From positions 141,071 through 205,070 of the forward strand of contig MNCI01025343.1 in NCBI GenBank assembly GCA_015680685.1: DNA of 64,000 bases. The letters are read 5' to 3'. The position numbers were made by a program, and so were the translations under genes. Source of the stretch: Gnetum montanum (taxonomy: Eukaryota; Streptophyta; Gnetopsida; Gnetales; Gnetaceae). Below, piece by piece: positions 37,000 through 48,718 of the stretch. The notes under the pieces were generated by a model that saw only the letters and a list, made by a program, of their open reading frames with translations, did not search any database and was not told the origin of the DNA. Within the stretch, counting starts at the first letter, position 1. Each line of letters starts with the position of its first letter.

Positions 37000-39575
37000 A
37001 TAGTGCCTTACTCTATCAGTAGAATGCCTCTAGGAAATTCAAGAAAAGTCCATTATGTCTACAATTATTATGATATTAAATTTTGGACCATTCATGAAGT
37101 GTTCCCCTAAAGTTGTCAAGACACAACTCTAAGCCTCTCCCTTATGACCAACCCTACCAAGAAATGCTGAATGGTATCTAGGAAAATTTTATTAATTTTG
37201 AAAGAACAAGAAAGATGATGCAACAATGAAAATTGGAGTCTTAATTTTGTATTCCATTGAAGCTATCACCAAGGAACTTAATATCCTAAATGTTGGAGTT
37301 AATGTTGTACAAATATCCATAGCATCTGACATAGATATGAAGAAGTTGTGGGTGTAGAGAGCCTATAGAAAAGAAAACAAGGATGATAGTAAACTCACTA
37401 CTAAGGAGAAAATTTATTTCAAGATCAAAACTTGCCACCTATTATTGACTAAAAGGCTCAACAAGATCTCTACTTATGCAACTAGAGAAAGTGCAATCCT
37501 TATGGGAAAGTTCAATGGCCAACATCATCAATTTGCTCTTCCTGGAGATCCAACGAAGGTTCAAGGAAAAGATGGCAAGGAAACTTACATTTCCATTTCC
37601 TTGTCTAATCAAAAAGTTGTGTAAGCAAGTAGGAATCCTAAGCTATACAAATTATGTTTTGAGGAAAAGCCAAAATCATCCTACTCAAAGATGTCAAAGC
37701 CAATGCCGCCCAAAAAGGATTAGTTGGAAAAGCTAACAAGCACTAAGGGAGCATCAAGTTCTAACACCCACTAGTAACATTATAGCTACTAGATAGTAGC
37801 AAAAGGTAGGACCCAGTGGTTCAACACCTACTAGTGATAGTCTTGAACAAAAAACTTTACCACCATAATAAGACTACTAATCTTTAATGAGTCATCTACA
37901 ACAAATTGCAAAAACCATTAGTTGGGGAACAAGGAAAGGTTTTACCCTATACAAAGTAAGAGACAACTCCATAAGGCCTACCATATTCATGGGACCTAAT
38001 AGTAAGTAGGTATCTTTACAGACAAGAGGAGATGATGATTGGGCACAACAGATCTTGGGAAATGCTACATCATTCTAGGTGATGTTAGAGACCAGAGAAG
38101 GTGCCATAGTAGTGGTCATACAACACTAGGATGCAATAAGAGTAGTAGAAGTCATCACTGACCATATCAAAGAGTCCTTTAATGTTCCCATTATTTCACC
38201 GACCGATATTTCTAGAGCCAAAGATGTTTAAATGTTAGCTGGAACACCAATAACCCCAGCAAAGCATGAGGATGACCTTAACAAACTACTACAGATGGGC
38301 CAAGTTATGCAAGATCTCTTTGATATCTTTAGTGACATCACTACAATGAAGTTTGATCTTATATTCACAAAAGAAAAGCTGGTCATGGTAGAAACAAGGG
38401 TAGAACATGTAGAGAATTAGGTGCAAAGGCTACAAGCTAAACTAGTAGCTCTAATAACATAGAAAAGAGACCCTACACAATATGTAGCCCCAGATTAGCT
38501 AGAACAATTCAAAACTAATCAGGTTAGGTAGTTAATCACAACAAACATTCAACTTGAGATGGAGAAGAAAAAGGTTGTGTGGAATGCATTAGTGATAGAA
38601 GCCCAAACCCACACACATGCCAAAGCCATCATTGCCTTGGAAGAAGAGAATAAAAAGCTTGTTGTAGATAACATAAGGTTGACAAATATTGAGAAGCAAA
38701 AGAATGTTTTCAAGGAAAGTTTTCATCATTTGTGAGAAAAATTTACTAGAGTCAACCAAGATATGAACAAATTGGCCCAAGAAAATAGAACATTGTTAAT
38801 AGAAGAAGTCTATGCAATTTTCCAAAATTTAGCAATTGAAATAAGCACATGACAAAATGAGGCCAAGAAGCATAAAAAGCTCAAGGAATACTTCAGGGAT
38901 CAGGGGACATGTATAAGAAAATCAATGAGAAAAAGATCTAAATGGCAAAGGCCATGATCAATTCCATCATAGCACAAACACAAAATTGGTAGCCCATTTT
39001 GGACAACCTTACCCATTTCCAACAAGCCAAAGTGAAAAATAAAGACCTAAAAATAGAAGATTTAATAGAGTACATGGGGTTAGCCAACCTTCATTATGCT
39101 AACCTGGTCATGTTAACAACATGGAGGTCATGAAATGATCTTAAGTAGCATGTAGCGGCCATTTATGCAATGTATGAATGAGATTTTGTAGATCACAAGG
39201 ATGCCCAATAGAAATTACATGTGGCAAACTTTGAGCTTGAAATTGTCAAGGCTAGCTACCAAGGGTAAAAGGATGTTACAACAAACTTGGCATGCCAAAT
39301 GTTTGATTATTGAGAATTAAGAAAGGTGGCTAGAGCTTTTGAAGAGAAAAGGAGATAGTTTGTAGCATGGTGCATGAAAGATAATTAGATATTCTTGAAC
39401 TACCATGCCCATTGGATGTATCGATATCATCCAGCATCGCTGAATTTGCATGGATGGTACACAATCCTTGGTCAGAAGAGGAAAAGCTTTAGATGCTCCT
39501 CATTCAATATTAATTCCAGAAGCATGATGATAAGCAAAAGAAGCTAATGAAGGAGCCTCCACCACAAGGAACCTA
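37000..39575 (+). pseudogene. Element B 3' ORF with coiled-coil, homologous to the A 3' ORF
   Basis: Long broken ORF between the integrase position and the right LTR. The first part reads LTTKEKIYFKIKTCHLLLTKRLNKIST and RESAILMGKF (about 37395-37510), which has the general look of the plant transposon-associated domain Transposase_32 (a guess from pattern, not a search). The middle, 38232-38420 and on, is rich in Glu/Lys/Leu with heptad-like spacing. The end has DLIEYMGLANLHYANLVML (about 39055-39115), nearly the same as EMIEYMELANLHYANLAMM in element A. It occupies the place where Athila elements carry their extra env-like ORF. Its role is unknown. Confidence 0.6.
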
Positions 39576-39779
39576 AAGGCCACATCGAGCTATTTTGTTT
39601 TATCTTACTATTGTCAACTATGTCAATTTTGTAAAAACATCATTTGAATAACAATGCGGCATTCATAGTCATATATATAGTTATTCATGTTAGATTTGAG
39701 TCTACCTTTTAATTTTTTACGGGACTCTATTCTCATTTTTTTAAACTCAAGGATGAGTTTCCAATCAGTCATGGGAGTA

Positions 39780-40653
39780 TGATAAATCCAATTTTTTTAC
39801 AAGCACGATATTGCATGTACGATATCGTAGCACATTCTACGTCATTGTTGATGTGATGTCTCAAAAGCTATGCAATCCTATAAATACCAACACTTGGTCA
39901 CACTAGAAACAACAATTTCTTTTACCCCTTAGCAAAATTCTTGTACTTTGTTTCCATAGTTAGCGATAGAGTGAATGCTCATGGTGTGGTGTTAAGTAGT
40001 TGTATGGCATCTTTATTTGAGTGAATTGTACTTGACCACAGTTCATGTTCAGCAATAAAGATTGAGATTGCTTTTCATCATTGTAGCATCCACTTAGTTC
40101 TTTTATTGTACTTATATAATTTCTTATTTTAATTTCCATGTTTACTTTATCTTAATTCTTTACATTTCCAAAGTAGTTTACATTTCATGTACATTATTAA
40201 GGTAGTATGAGTACAATTGGTTTCGAGCATTAAGTATAATCATTTGATAATTTAGTAGTGATTTCACTTAATTCACTCAGCAATAAACTCACTTGGTAAT
40301 CACAACAATGATTGCATGAGCCCAAGACATGATCAGCAAGCCAAGACCTGATGCTCATCACCCTAGGCTAAAGTAGATTTACATTCCTATCATTTCTTAG
40401 ACTTATATTCTAATACTCACTTTCATTATGTTTGCAACTAGAAGTACTATGAGTCCAACAACATCATCATATGCCAGACTAAGAGTTAAATCATACACTT
40501 GAACTTCACTAACTTAAAGTGAGAAAACAACGATCATGAACTTATTATCAACTCTTAACATACTTACATTATCCATCCATGGATTACAATATGGTTGCAT
40601 GCATGCACTCATGACTTGTATGGTAGATTTTTGGGATACCTCATTGCTCATTA
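39780..40653 (+). repeat. Right LTR of element B
   Basis: Starts TGATAAATCC after ATGGGAGTA and ends ...CTCATTA, where the other copy has TCATCA. Directly followed by the GTACT target copy and then by the rest of element A's RT. Confidence 0.85.
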
Positions 40654-40658
40654 GTACT

Positions 40659-41385
40659 CAAATGATGCATGAAGACTAATCTAAGGTTGAATCGGAAAAA
40701 AAGCCATTTGATGGTCCCTGAGGACATTGTTTTCGAACACTGGATTTCAGAAAAAGAGAAGGATCATTCAAGGGATTACAAAATAACCTTAAATACTCAA
40801 GGATATGAGGCCATTCTTTAGACACATAGGTTACTTTAGGTACTTTATTAGACTCTTCTCAAAAATATTCAAATTGCTAGTGGAGCTTACTAAGAAGGAC
40901 GTAGCATTTGAATAGATTGAGAGATGCGAATAAACATTCTAGCGCTTGAAATAGAAGCCAATAGAAACACCAATTCTATGTGTACTAGATTGGTCAAACA
41001 TTTTCATATCATGATGGATGCATCCAATTATGCATTGGAAGTAGTGCTTATCAAAATAGATAATAAAAAGTAGCCATATTATATCCATTATGCAAGTAGA
41101 AGCATCTTAGATACACAACTCAATTACACCACAATCAAAAAAGAATTAACAACAATGTTGTATACTCTTAAAAAATTCACGCACTGTGTGCTCGTAAAGC
41201 CCATTTTTGTGTACATTGATCATAGTACCATTTGCTTTCTCATGAGTAAGCTGATAGTGAACCCCTATGTTATACAATGGTTGGTGATTCTATAGGAGCT
41301 TGATTTAATAATACATCATGGTGATTCTATAAGAGCTTGATTTCATGGAATCCATCATCCTAATGTCCAATAGGAAATGATACAT
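40659..41385 (+). pseudogene. Element A RT thumb and RNase H
   Basis: From 40659 the RT thumb continues (MKTNL-L..., then ISEKEKDHS), and the RNase H domain follows. MMDASNYALEVVLIKIDNKK (about 41010) holds the first catalytic Asp. HYASRSILDTQLNYTTIKKELTTMLYTLKKF (about 41080-41180) holds the catalytic Glu, and VYIDHSTICFLMSK (about 41210) the third Asp. A 40-base stretch around 'ggtgattctataggagcttgattt' is duplicated in tandem at 41283-41355. The pattern is the single-RNase-H type of Athila elements. Stops break it. Confidence 0.75.
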
Positions 41386-42265
41386 CATTATTGCTATTGA
41401 TTATTGTATCAAATGACCCTAAGTTGTAGCCATCACTAATTGTACTTCCTTCACTGTAGCCTAATTCTTTCAGCAATAGGTGGTAAATAGGCTTGGTATA
41501 TGTAGGATTCTAATTTCTGAAAATGGAATCCATTTCACTAGCACTGCATTTTGAAAGTTGTTGTAATGCTTGGGGGTGGAACATAAACTCACAACCACTT
41601 ATTATCCTCAAGCCAATGGTCAAATTGAAGTCACCAATATGGAGATCAATAGAATCCTAACAAAAACCATTAGTAGGTATAGGAAAGATCAGAGCACCAA
41701 ACTCAACGATGCCCTATGAGCCTATTGCTCAACATGGAAACCTTCTATACAATACTCTCCCTATGAGGTAGTGTATAGAAATTTACCCAAACTTCCAATT
41801 CAAACTAAAATTGATACACTCACAACTACATGTGACCTTGATTTAACCACTAACTTATCATGGAAGAAAAGATTAATGGTGCTCAACATACTAGATGAGA
41901 ATTGAAGGGTAGCCTTGATGATAAATAAAATATATAGACATACACCAAATAATAACATGACATCCAAATTAGAAAAGTTAAATTTTAACTAGGAGATAAG
42001 GTTCTCTATTATAATCCCACACATGCCTCAATGAACTAAGTTTCAAACATTGGGGGAAGGATTGTACGTGATACATTCAACCTTTCCTTCTTGGGCTATA
42101 ACAATCTACCATCCAACAAGCCCTTAAAATCACATGATGGTCAATGTCAAATAAGTGAAATCCTTTAAAGACTTCCAAGTATTCACCAACAATCATAACA
42201 CCTCAACACAAGGACAAACTCACTCTATTTTTAGAATCTCCTCCTTCCAACTTAGTTGTGGGGGA
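41386..42265 (+). pseudogene. Element A integrase
   Basis: Readable in two frames: an AIDYC.K.PKVVAITN block (about 41395-41440), QFFQQ.VVN.LGI (41465-41500), NGIHFTSTAF (about 41525), KLTTTYYPQANGQIEVTNMEINRILTKT (about 41590-41670), AYCSTWKPSIQYSPYEVVY (about 41720-41780) and FQTLGEGLYVIHSTF-like C-terminal text (about 42045). This is the core and C-terminal part of a gypsy integrase, with the H-H-C-C module not legible. Multiple stops. Confidence 0.75.
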
Positions 42266-44440
42266 GATGACTATGTAACTTAATACCTTGGAGAGGTTGG
42301 AAGTTTTTATCTTTTTTGTTGCACATCATTATTTAGACATTTTTCACTTTAATTTTCTTATATATTTTACTTTATTTCATTTCATTTCATTTTCTTTTCC
42401 TTCCTTTTCTTTTCTTTTTCTTTTATTTTTTCTTATTTATCTTCACTTTTTGTTAATTATCTTTTATTTTATTACTACTATAGTTGTTGATAATTGCTAA
42501 ATGCAACTAGTAGGATTTTTATTTGTATGTGCAATCCAATTTTTCCCTTGGAATTATGCTCATTACTAACGAATTGTTAGTTATATAATGGTATGAGGCA
42601 GTGAGCCCACAAGATCTACCCATTCCATTTGTCTTAATATGAAATATGACTCATAATGACACTATGGTTCTCTCACACTAGAAACTAAAAATAACTTATG
42701 ATCTCATTTTGCAATGAATGGGAAACAAACCAAGTGGAAATGGAGAAAGGTGTGGTCTTAAGGGGATTTGTTGGTTTTCTCTCTCAACTTTCTTTTTGAG
42801 CCTCATGACTCCCTAGGGAACATGCCATCACTCCTCTTGTAATCTAAAAAGAAAGTATATCTTCGTAAAGTATGGTTCCCTTTCAAAAAAAAAGGGAATA
42901 AAACACACATCTCTAAAGATCTCTTGGGATACAAGCACTGGTTATGAGGCTAGAAAGACATTTCACCCATGCCTAAAGGAATTCCTCTAACTAAGGCCTA
43001 AATTTCTTTCTTAAAATCTCTAACTACTTCCTACTTTCCTTTTTCTTCTTCTTTTGAAGTTATGATCATCCCCTATGATTGTTATAGTCTCACAATGGTA
43101 GGATGGGAGGAGCACAAAAATGCAAGACCACTACTAATGATATGAACTTGGTTTTGAACCTAAACGAGCTAGTAGATGTATCACCTTAATCAAGCACTTC
43201 ACAAGGACCTTCTACCATAATGATATAAACTTTCATGGTATAACTCCTCTACAAACCCTTTCTAACACTTTGTTTTTCTCACCTCATTGCTGCATACCAT
43301 GATCATTCTAATAAGTTTTGATTTTGTAGGTTGCGCAATCCTACAAGCAATACTATGTGAACATGATGTTTAACCTAGATCAACATAAAATTTCCAAGGT
43401 GCCCATGGACTCCTTGTGATATGGTTATGCAAGCATATTTTTGGACATCAACCTACTTTGTGGAGGATCCACTTGTATAGCTCTTTGACCATCCAATTTA
43501 AATCCCATTGTCATGTGCCTTGATTCATTTGACAACAATCTTGTAATTTGCATCATCCAACTTTATGCTTTCTTTCATTTTGTTTTGTTTTATTGTGATC
43601 TTTTTTGGAAACATGTCTCATTTAAGCATCCACACAACTTCTTCCACTCTAATTATTGATCATGAAAATAATGGTTGGTTGCTTTCCTTCTTTTCCACCT
43701 TTATTGGCTTCCATTTGGCTCTTGTTTTACCTCCAAACTCTCCCAGAATCAACATATTGCCGTTGATATAGATGGATATGTTGACACATCCCTATCAACA
43801 CAATATAAAAAAAGCTATATATACATGTGATTCCTTATCATCAAATTCACATTTTTCCTCAAACACAAAGGAACTTTTTTGTGACTTTTAGAGTCCAAAA
43901 CCTTCTAGAAGCCATAACTTCATCTCAACATACCTGATTTGGCCTATTTTTTGACCCCCTAAGTTTCTGGACATATACTCTACATTGTGGGGGCATCAAT
44001 GCTAGAATTTGTCAACAACTTTTGCGCGAAGACCTTACAAATTACATATTAAAATAATACTAAAAGAAGAAATGCAAACAACTAACTAGCTTTGGAACCA
44101 ATATTTTAAAATATTCTTTTGCATTTGCAATGACTTGAAACCTTAATAGCCAAATTTTCCACCATTACTAACACAAAAAAAATGAATAGAAAGGTATTTA
44201 AGCTTAAAAAATAAATCCAAAACAATTAATCTAGAGTTATTTATGTAATCACAGATGGCACTAAAATAGGGATCATGGGTAGGTGGGCCTTCATAGCCTA
44301 TGGATAAAAGACCAAGAGAAGGAAGGGAGAAACTGCAGTAACAACAACAACATAAGAAATATGTCAAAATAACACATGCCACCAATCCCTTACTAGAAGA
44401 ACTTGAGATGAAATTTGTCCACTAAATTCCCATCACAGAA
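42266..44440 (+). other. Element A spacer between integrase and 3' ORF
   Basis: Starts with a marked polypyrimidine stretch (about 42330-42480), then AT-rich sequence aligned in patches with 34741-36700 of element B ('aaccaagtgga', 'aaggggatttgttgg', 'cctactttgtggaggatcc'). No supported gene; its T-rich open frames come from composition. Confidence 0.6.
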
Positions 44441-47400
44441 GTAGGGTAGTCTAGGTAGGATAAGATTCCAAGATGTAGGTCAAACCTGGAGGTCACTCTA
44501 ATGGAGACTTACCTAAAGAAAGTGAGAAGCAAGAAGGTTTAAAGTGCAATTCTCAAAGAACTAAAATTTGGATCCTTCCTAGAGCTGGTGCCAGAAGACA
44601 TCCAAATGCAGCTACAAGGATCTCTGTTATAGCCCACCATTCTTGCTAGTGGGGAATAGTACCTTCAAGAGACATCTCTTCTGGAATAACTATCAAGGAG
44701 ATGCAATAGTAAAAATCAAAGATATTACCATTTCCTACTCTGTGGAAGCCATCGTTGAAGCCCTTGGATTACCTAACACTAAGGAAAAATTAGCAAAAGT
44801 CTCCACCTAAGTGGATGTGAAAGTTAAGAAAGAATGAATGCAGTAATGCTATGAAGTGGATCATAGGGAGTATAGTATCCTTAACAAAGTAAAGCATGCA
44901 TACTTTAAGATTATGGCTTACCACCTTAATCCAATAGTACAACCAAGCATTCTCTACAAGGGCATGTATAACTCTAAGTGGAAAATTTCTAGTCAACCTT
45001 CCTCAAGTCATCTTCTTAGAGATCAAAAAAAAAAGATTCAAGGAGAATGAGAAGGATCAGAAGACACTTCCCTTTTCAAGTCTCATAAAAAAAATGTTAC
45101 AAAAGAAAAGGAATTGTTTACTACTTCAACAATGTTGTCTGCAAGGTTCCTGCCACATCATGGCAGGAGACAATGAAAGACAAGGCCCCTGCCAAGCTCC
45201 AAGAGAAAGTAACACCTCCACCACCACCACTAGCATCAAAGATGATACCTAAAATGGTAGCAACTATTGAACATCTAAGAAAACTTAGGAAGTAGCAATT
45301 ACAACAATAAGCTTTTGGAGAAGTTAATTAGTCAGTGTATTATCTAGCCATGAGCCATCTTAATGAATTCGTAAGGATCATTAGCTAGCTAGTTGATGTA
45401 GGCATGAAACAGGCCAATGTAACATCTCTCCAATGATGGGATCTTGCCTTGGATTTTTGGCATTTTTGGAGGTGCTTTGGGACTATTTTGATGAGTTTGG
45501 AAGGTTCTAGGGCTACAGGGACTTGTTTAGAGGTATCTAGAAGTTCCAAGCCTCAAAAAAAGCATATTTGTGTTTAGCCTTGTTAGGTGAGACCTCTCAA
45601 CTGCATCCAAGACATCTCAACTACATTCAAGATGTCTCACATGATTCTAAAACATCTCAGCCATACTCAAGACATCTTAGCCAGAGTCGAGATGTCTCCT
45701 CTGTTGATAGGCACTTTCAGGCAAGACATCCCACTCTCCTCCAAGACATCTCATATGGACATGAAATAATTTTCTATACATTTTTTTAAGATTAAAATTT
45801 TGAATTTAAAGAGAAAGGACAAAAAGACAGGGGAAAAGGATATAAATAGACCTCTTTGGCCTTCATTTTGACTAAGAAAGAGTCTAGGGAGAGAGAGGTG
45901 AGTTGAGAGAAAAGAGTAGAGATAGAGTCTTGGCAAGGTGCCTTGATCATCATCCATGTGAGAGTGTGTTTTCTTTGATTGAGTGTGTACAGTTTAATTG
46001 AATCTCTTATTTTTCCTTGGGAATTTGTGCTTCCTTTCAACTATAAATTCTCCTTTTGAACAAGAATATAACTTTTATTTTCTTTTCTTGTTCAAATTTT
46101 CTATTTTGAAACATTGAGAAAGCTTGGACTGTGGAATTCATGGGAGCTTCTCATCATCGGTAGATGACCTAGCCCATATATTCTTTGCATGAAAAGACCA
46201 TACTTCTATTCGTTCTAATCCCAACACCCAAGAAGTTACTATCCTTGTTTTGGAGCAACCATTTCATGAAATCTCCAAGAATGTTGTGGCTTTCTTTGCC
46301 ATGTTGGAGGAAGGGAAATGCATAATAGTCTTGATCGTACCATACAAGAACCAAGAGGCAGCAACAAAGGTGATGGTGGATAGAATTGAAGAGGCTCTGA
46401 GTGCTCCTGTAGCCTTTGGTCATGATATTGTTACAATGATAGACGTTCAAGTATTTGTAGGATCTGAAAGCAAGGGGATGAGCACAACACAACATGAGGA
46501 AGTACTATGACAACTAATTAGAATCAGGCAACAAATTCTAGAGATCTTTGATCTCCTAGAAGATAGCAATCACCTATTGGTAGCAAAGATTATAAAATTA
46601 AGAGCCCGCATGTCAGATCCATCCATTCTTTGACCAAAGCTTACTAGCGATGATGCCTTCCAACAGCTTCAATAAAACTTGAAGATGCCAAGAATGCCAA
46701 GGCAATGGTTGTTTTTGATGTGCCACTATCTAAAGTAATGATGAATTCTATAAGTCGTTACCTTCGAAATACATGCAAGGAAAACCTAACTCTAACTCAA
46801 AAAAACCAACACTTGCAAAAAGCTAAAAAGTAGGACTAGTTACCAGAATACATCCACCATTAGTAAGAATAACTTGCCAAGGTGAACTAAGACGTCAAGA
46901 GGTTGGCTATGGAAAATAGAAATTTCTTAATGATGAAAGTTTGTGCCTTTTACCAAAAGACTATCCTTAAGATTACCACTTAGAAAAATGAAGCCCTTAA
47001 GTATGAAAAGGTGAAGAATCATTACAGGGACCAAGTCGAAATACTTAAGAAAGATAATGAAAAAGAGATTAAGTTGACAAATGCAAAGGTGAATGAAGCC
47101 ATCCGATAACTTCAATAAAGAGGTGATGCATGGCAACCCATCGTTTATGGACTCAATGCATATAATCAAGTAGAGATCCTCTTGAAGGAGTTACAGATTG
47201 AAGAGATGATAGAATACATGGAGTTAGCCAACCTTCACTACGCAAACTTGGCAATGATGATTATAGAAAGACCAAGCTTAGAGTTAAAGAAGTAAGTGGC
47301 TAGTTCCTACCTCCTCTATGAGGTAGAGTTTAAGCTTCACAAGGAATTGGAAGTAGATAATGCAAAGCTTTAGGTTATCAAGAGCAATTTTAAAGACCAA

Positions 47401-47575
47401 TGATCAATCATGGAGAACCTAGCTAGAAGGATGAATGACCTCCAGAAACTATAGAACCTTATTCGTACAATCAACCTTGAATGTAAACAATTCACAACTT
47501 GGTTTGTGAATATGAAGGAGATGTCTCTAACAATGTCATGTCCATGGAATATACCAACTTCAACTAGTCTAGAAG
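44440..47575 (+). pseudogene. Element A 3' ORF with coiled-coil, interrupted by a possible solo LTR
   Basis: Broken ORF in the env-like position. First part (about 44600-45000): RHLFWNNYQGDAIVKIKDIT, SYSVEAIVEALGLPNTKEKL, YSILNKVKHAYFKIMAYHL; compare element B's SIEAI and KIYFKIKTCHL blocks. After an insertion (about 45418-46165) it resumes at QPFHEISKNVVAFFAMLEEGKCIIV, VMVDRIEEALSAPVAFGHDI and ILEIFDLLEDSNHLL. At about 46960-47570 come long Lys/Glu-rich, probably coiled-coil stretches with EMIEYMELANLHYANLAMM. It ends where the L1 fragment begins. The middle part resembles retroelement tail ORFs but I cannot name the family. Confidence 0.6.
45418..46165 (+). repeat. Possible solo LTR or small insertion inside the A 3' ORF
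   Basis: Starts TGTAACATCTC and lacks the coding look of its surroundings. It contains an array of about eight imperfect 'aagacatctca' repeats (45590-45760) and then a TATA-like 'ggatataaatagacc' (about 45838), a layout like an LTR with U3 repeats and promoter. Element B has no counterpart here. I could not find a clean 5-bp target copy at the ends, so the right boundary is approximate. Confidence 0.45.
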
Positions 47576-48718
47576 ATGCTACACGAATAGTGGGCAGGAC
47601 GATTTCTCCTGCAGCCGAGGCCCCCAAATAGCTGGCAATGGCAGATTCTGTGACGCGAATCTCACGTCCTTGGAAGTTGGTTCTGTCATCATTCCAGTTG
47701 GCAAAAAATTCGTCGTCTGTAAGGTCCGAGTGACCAACCGCCAGAGCTCGTCATCATCCTGGAAGGTGGCGCAGTCAGGCTCGAAAGTCGACGTGACTCC
47801 CATGGCAGCCGTTAGCTCGCTCCACACTCGACAGGTCAATGCAATTATCCATTGGGGGGGAGGGATCCTGTCCTGTTGAAAAATAATGCGCTTGCACGCC
47901 TTCCAAGCGATCCATAAAAGCAGGGACGACCAGGAGTTGCCTGTTAGCCACCTCGGGAGGGGGGGGCACCGCTGTTTCTTGCCAAGTGGCACACATGCAG
48001 GGGCAATCGTAAATGAAGTGTGTTATTGTTTCGGGTGCAGCGTGGACACGTGTCGTCCTGCATGATGCCGCACCATCTCAGGACGGTGCGTACAGGCAGC
48101 GCCTCAGATTTGATCAGCCACAGAAACATTTTGATTTTTTCAAGAAGCCGCCCGCACCAAATCCGCTGCCAGCTGTCCTCCGAGGGATATTTTTTTGTCA
48201 GTAGGGCACGTGGCTCGAGGTGGATCCCACACTGGGTCAACATTGTTTGTGCGTGCTGGCAGATCGTCTACCATGGCTACGAGGCGCTCGTTCCAACATC
48301 CCATTGCATGTACTTCCTTTGAATGATGCATAATGTCTTGCAAGGCTTCCCAACTGAGCGTGTCATATGCCTTAGCTATGTCAAGCTTAAGACATAGACC
48401 AGGGAAACCCGTGGTGCGGAGGGAATGTAGGATCTCCTGCATGAGGAGAACTTGGTCCTGGAAGGTCCTACCCTGAACAAAGCCAACCTGATTGCTTCCC
48501 ACCAACTTGGGTAGAAGAGGCCCAAGCCAGTTGACCAGGAGCTTGGAGAAGATCCTGATAAGGACGTTGCAAATTCCAATGGGACGAAAGTGTTCTGGGC
48601 GGTGGGCGTCCAACTGCTTGGGGATGCACACAATTCAAGAGCAGTTGATTTCCCGTCGCACTTGCCACCTAGCCAACATGACGTTGAAAGTATCCAAGAT
48701 ATTAGGCCCCACAATATC
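47576..48718 (-). pseudogene. L1-type LINE fragment: RT core and zf-RVT
   Basis: Noticeably GC-rich compared with its surroundings. The minus-strand frame 48631-48140 reads RPIGICNVLIRIFSKLLVNW, SNQVGFVQGRTFQDQVLL and LKLDIAKAYDTLSWEAL, the central part of a plant L1 RT, ending before the YADD site. Then, after an internal loss, comes WQRIWCGRLLEKIKMFLWLI...LRWCGIMQDDTCPRC (48170-48040), the zf-RVT domain. Its last H/C ligands (THFIYDCP) are in a shifted frame. There is no poly-A (poly-T) end. Both edges fall inside element A (3' ORF on the left, LTR on the right), so A's LTR beginning was lost. Confidence 0.85.

Larger units (their letters stand above)
30374..40653 (+). mobile_element. Element B: non-autonomous gypsy element (gag, protease and 3' ORF only)
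   Basis: Flanked by GTACT on both sides (30369-30373 and 40654-40658) and bounded by two LTRs of about 880 bp. After the left LTR comes TGGTATCATTGTTGAGG at 31258, a tRNA-Met type primer-binding site. Before the right LTR there is a short purine stretch (CATGGGAGTA). Internal order: gag (31560-33060), Pro/Gln-rich linker, protease (33690-34360), linker to 34620, then directly the last residues of integrase (about 34710-34740), a 1.7-kb spacer and the 3' ORF (about 37000-39575). RT, RNase H and most of integrase are absent. It is related to A throughout, so a deletion derivative mobilised by an autonomous relative is the likely explanation. Confidence 0.8.

Noticed and set aside
42288-42500. 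70-codon Phe/Leu-rich frame as a membrane protein or env-like segment
   Set aside because: Arises from a polypyrimidine run shared with element B's spacer (34760-34990), where it is not open; composition alone explains it.
46169-46510. Minus-strand 108-codon frame opposite the A 3' ORF
   Set aside because: The + strand frame here aligns with element B's 3' ORF (IEEALSAPVAFGHDI region); the minus frame has no homologue.
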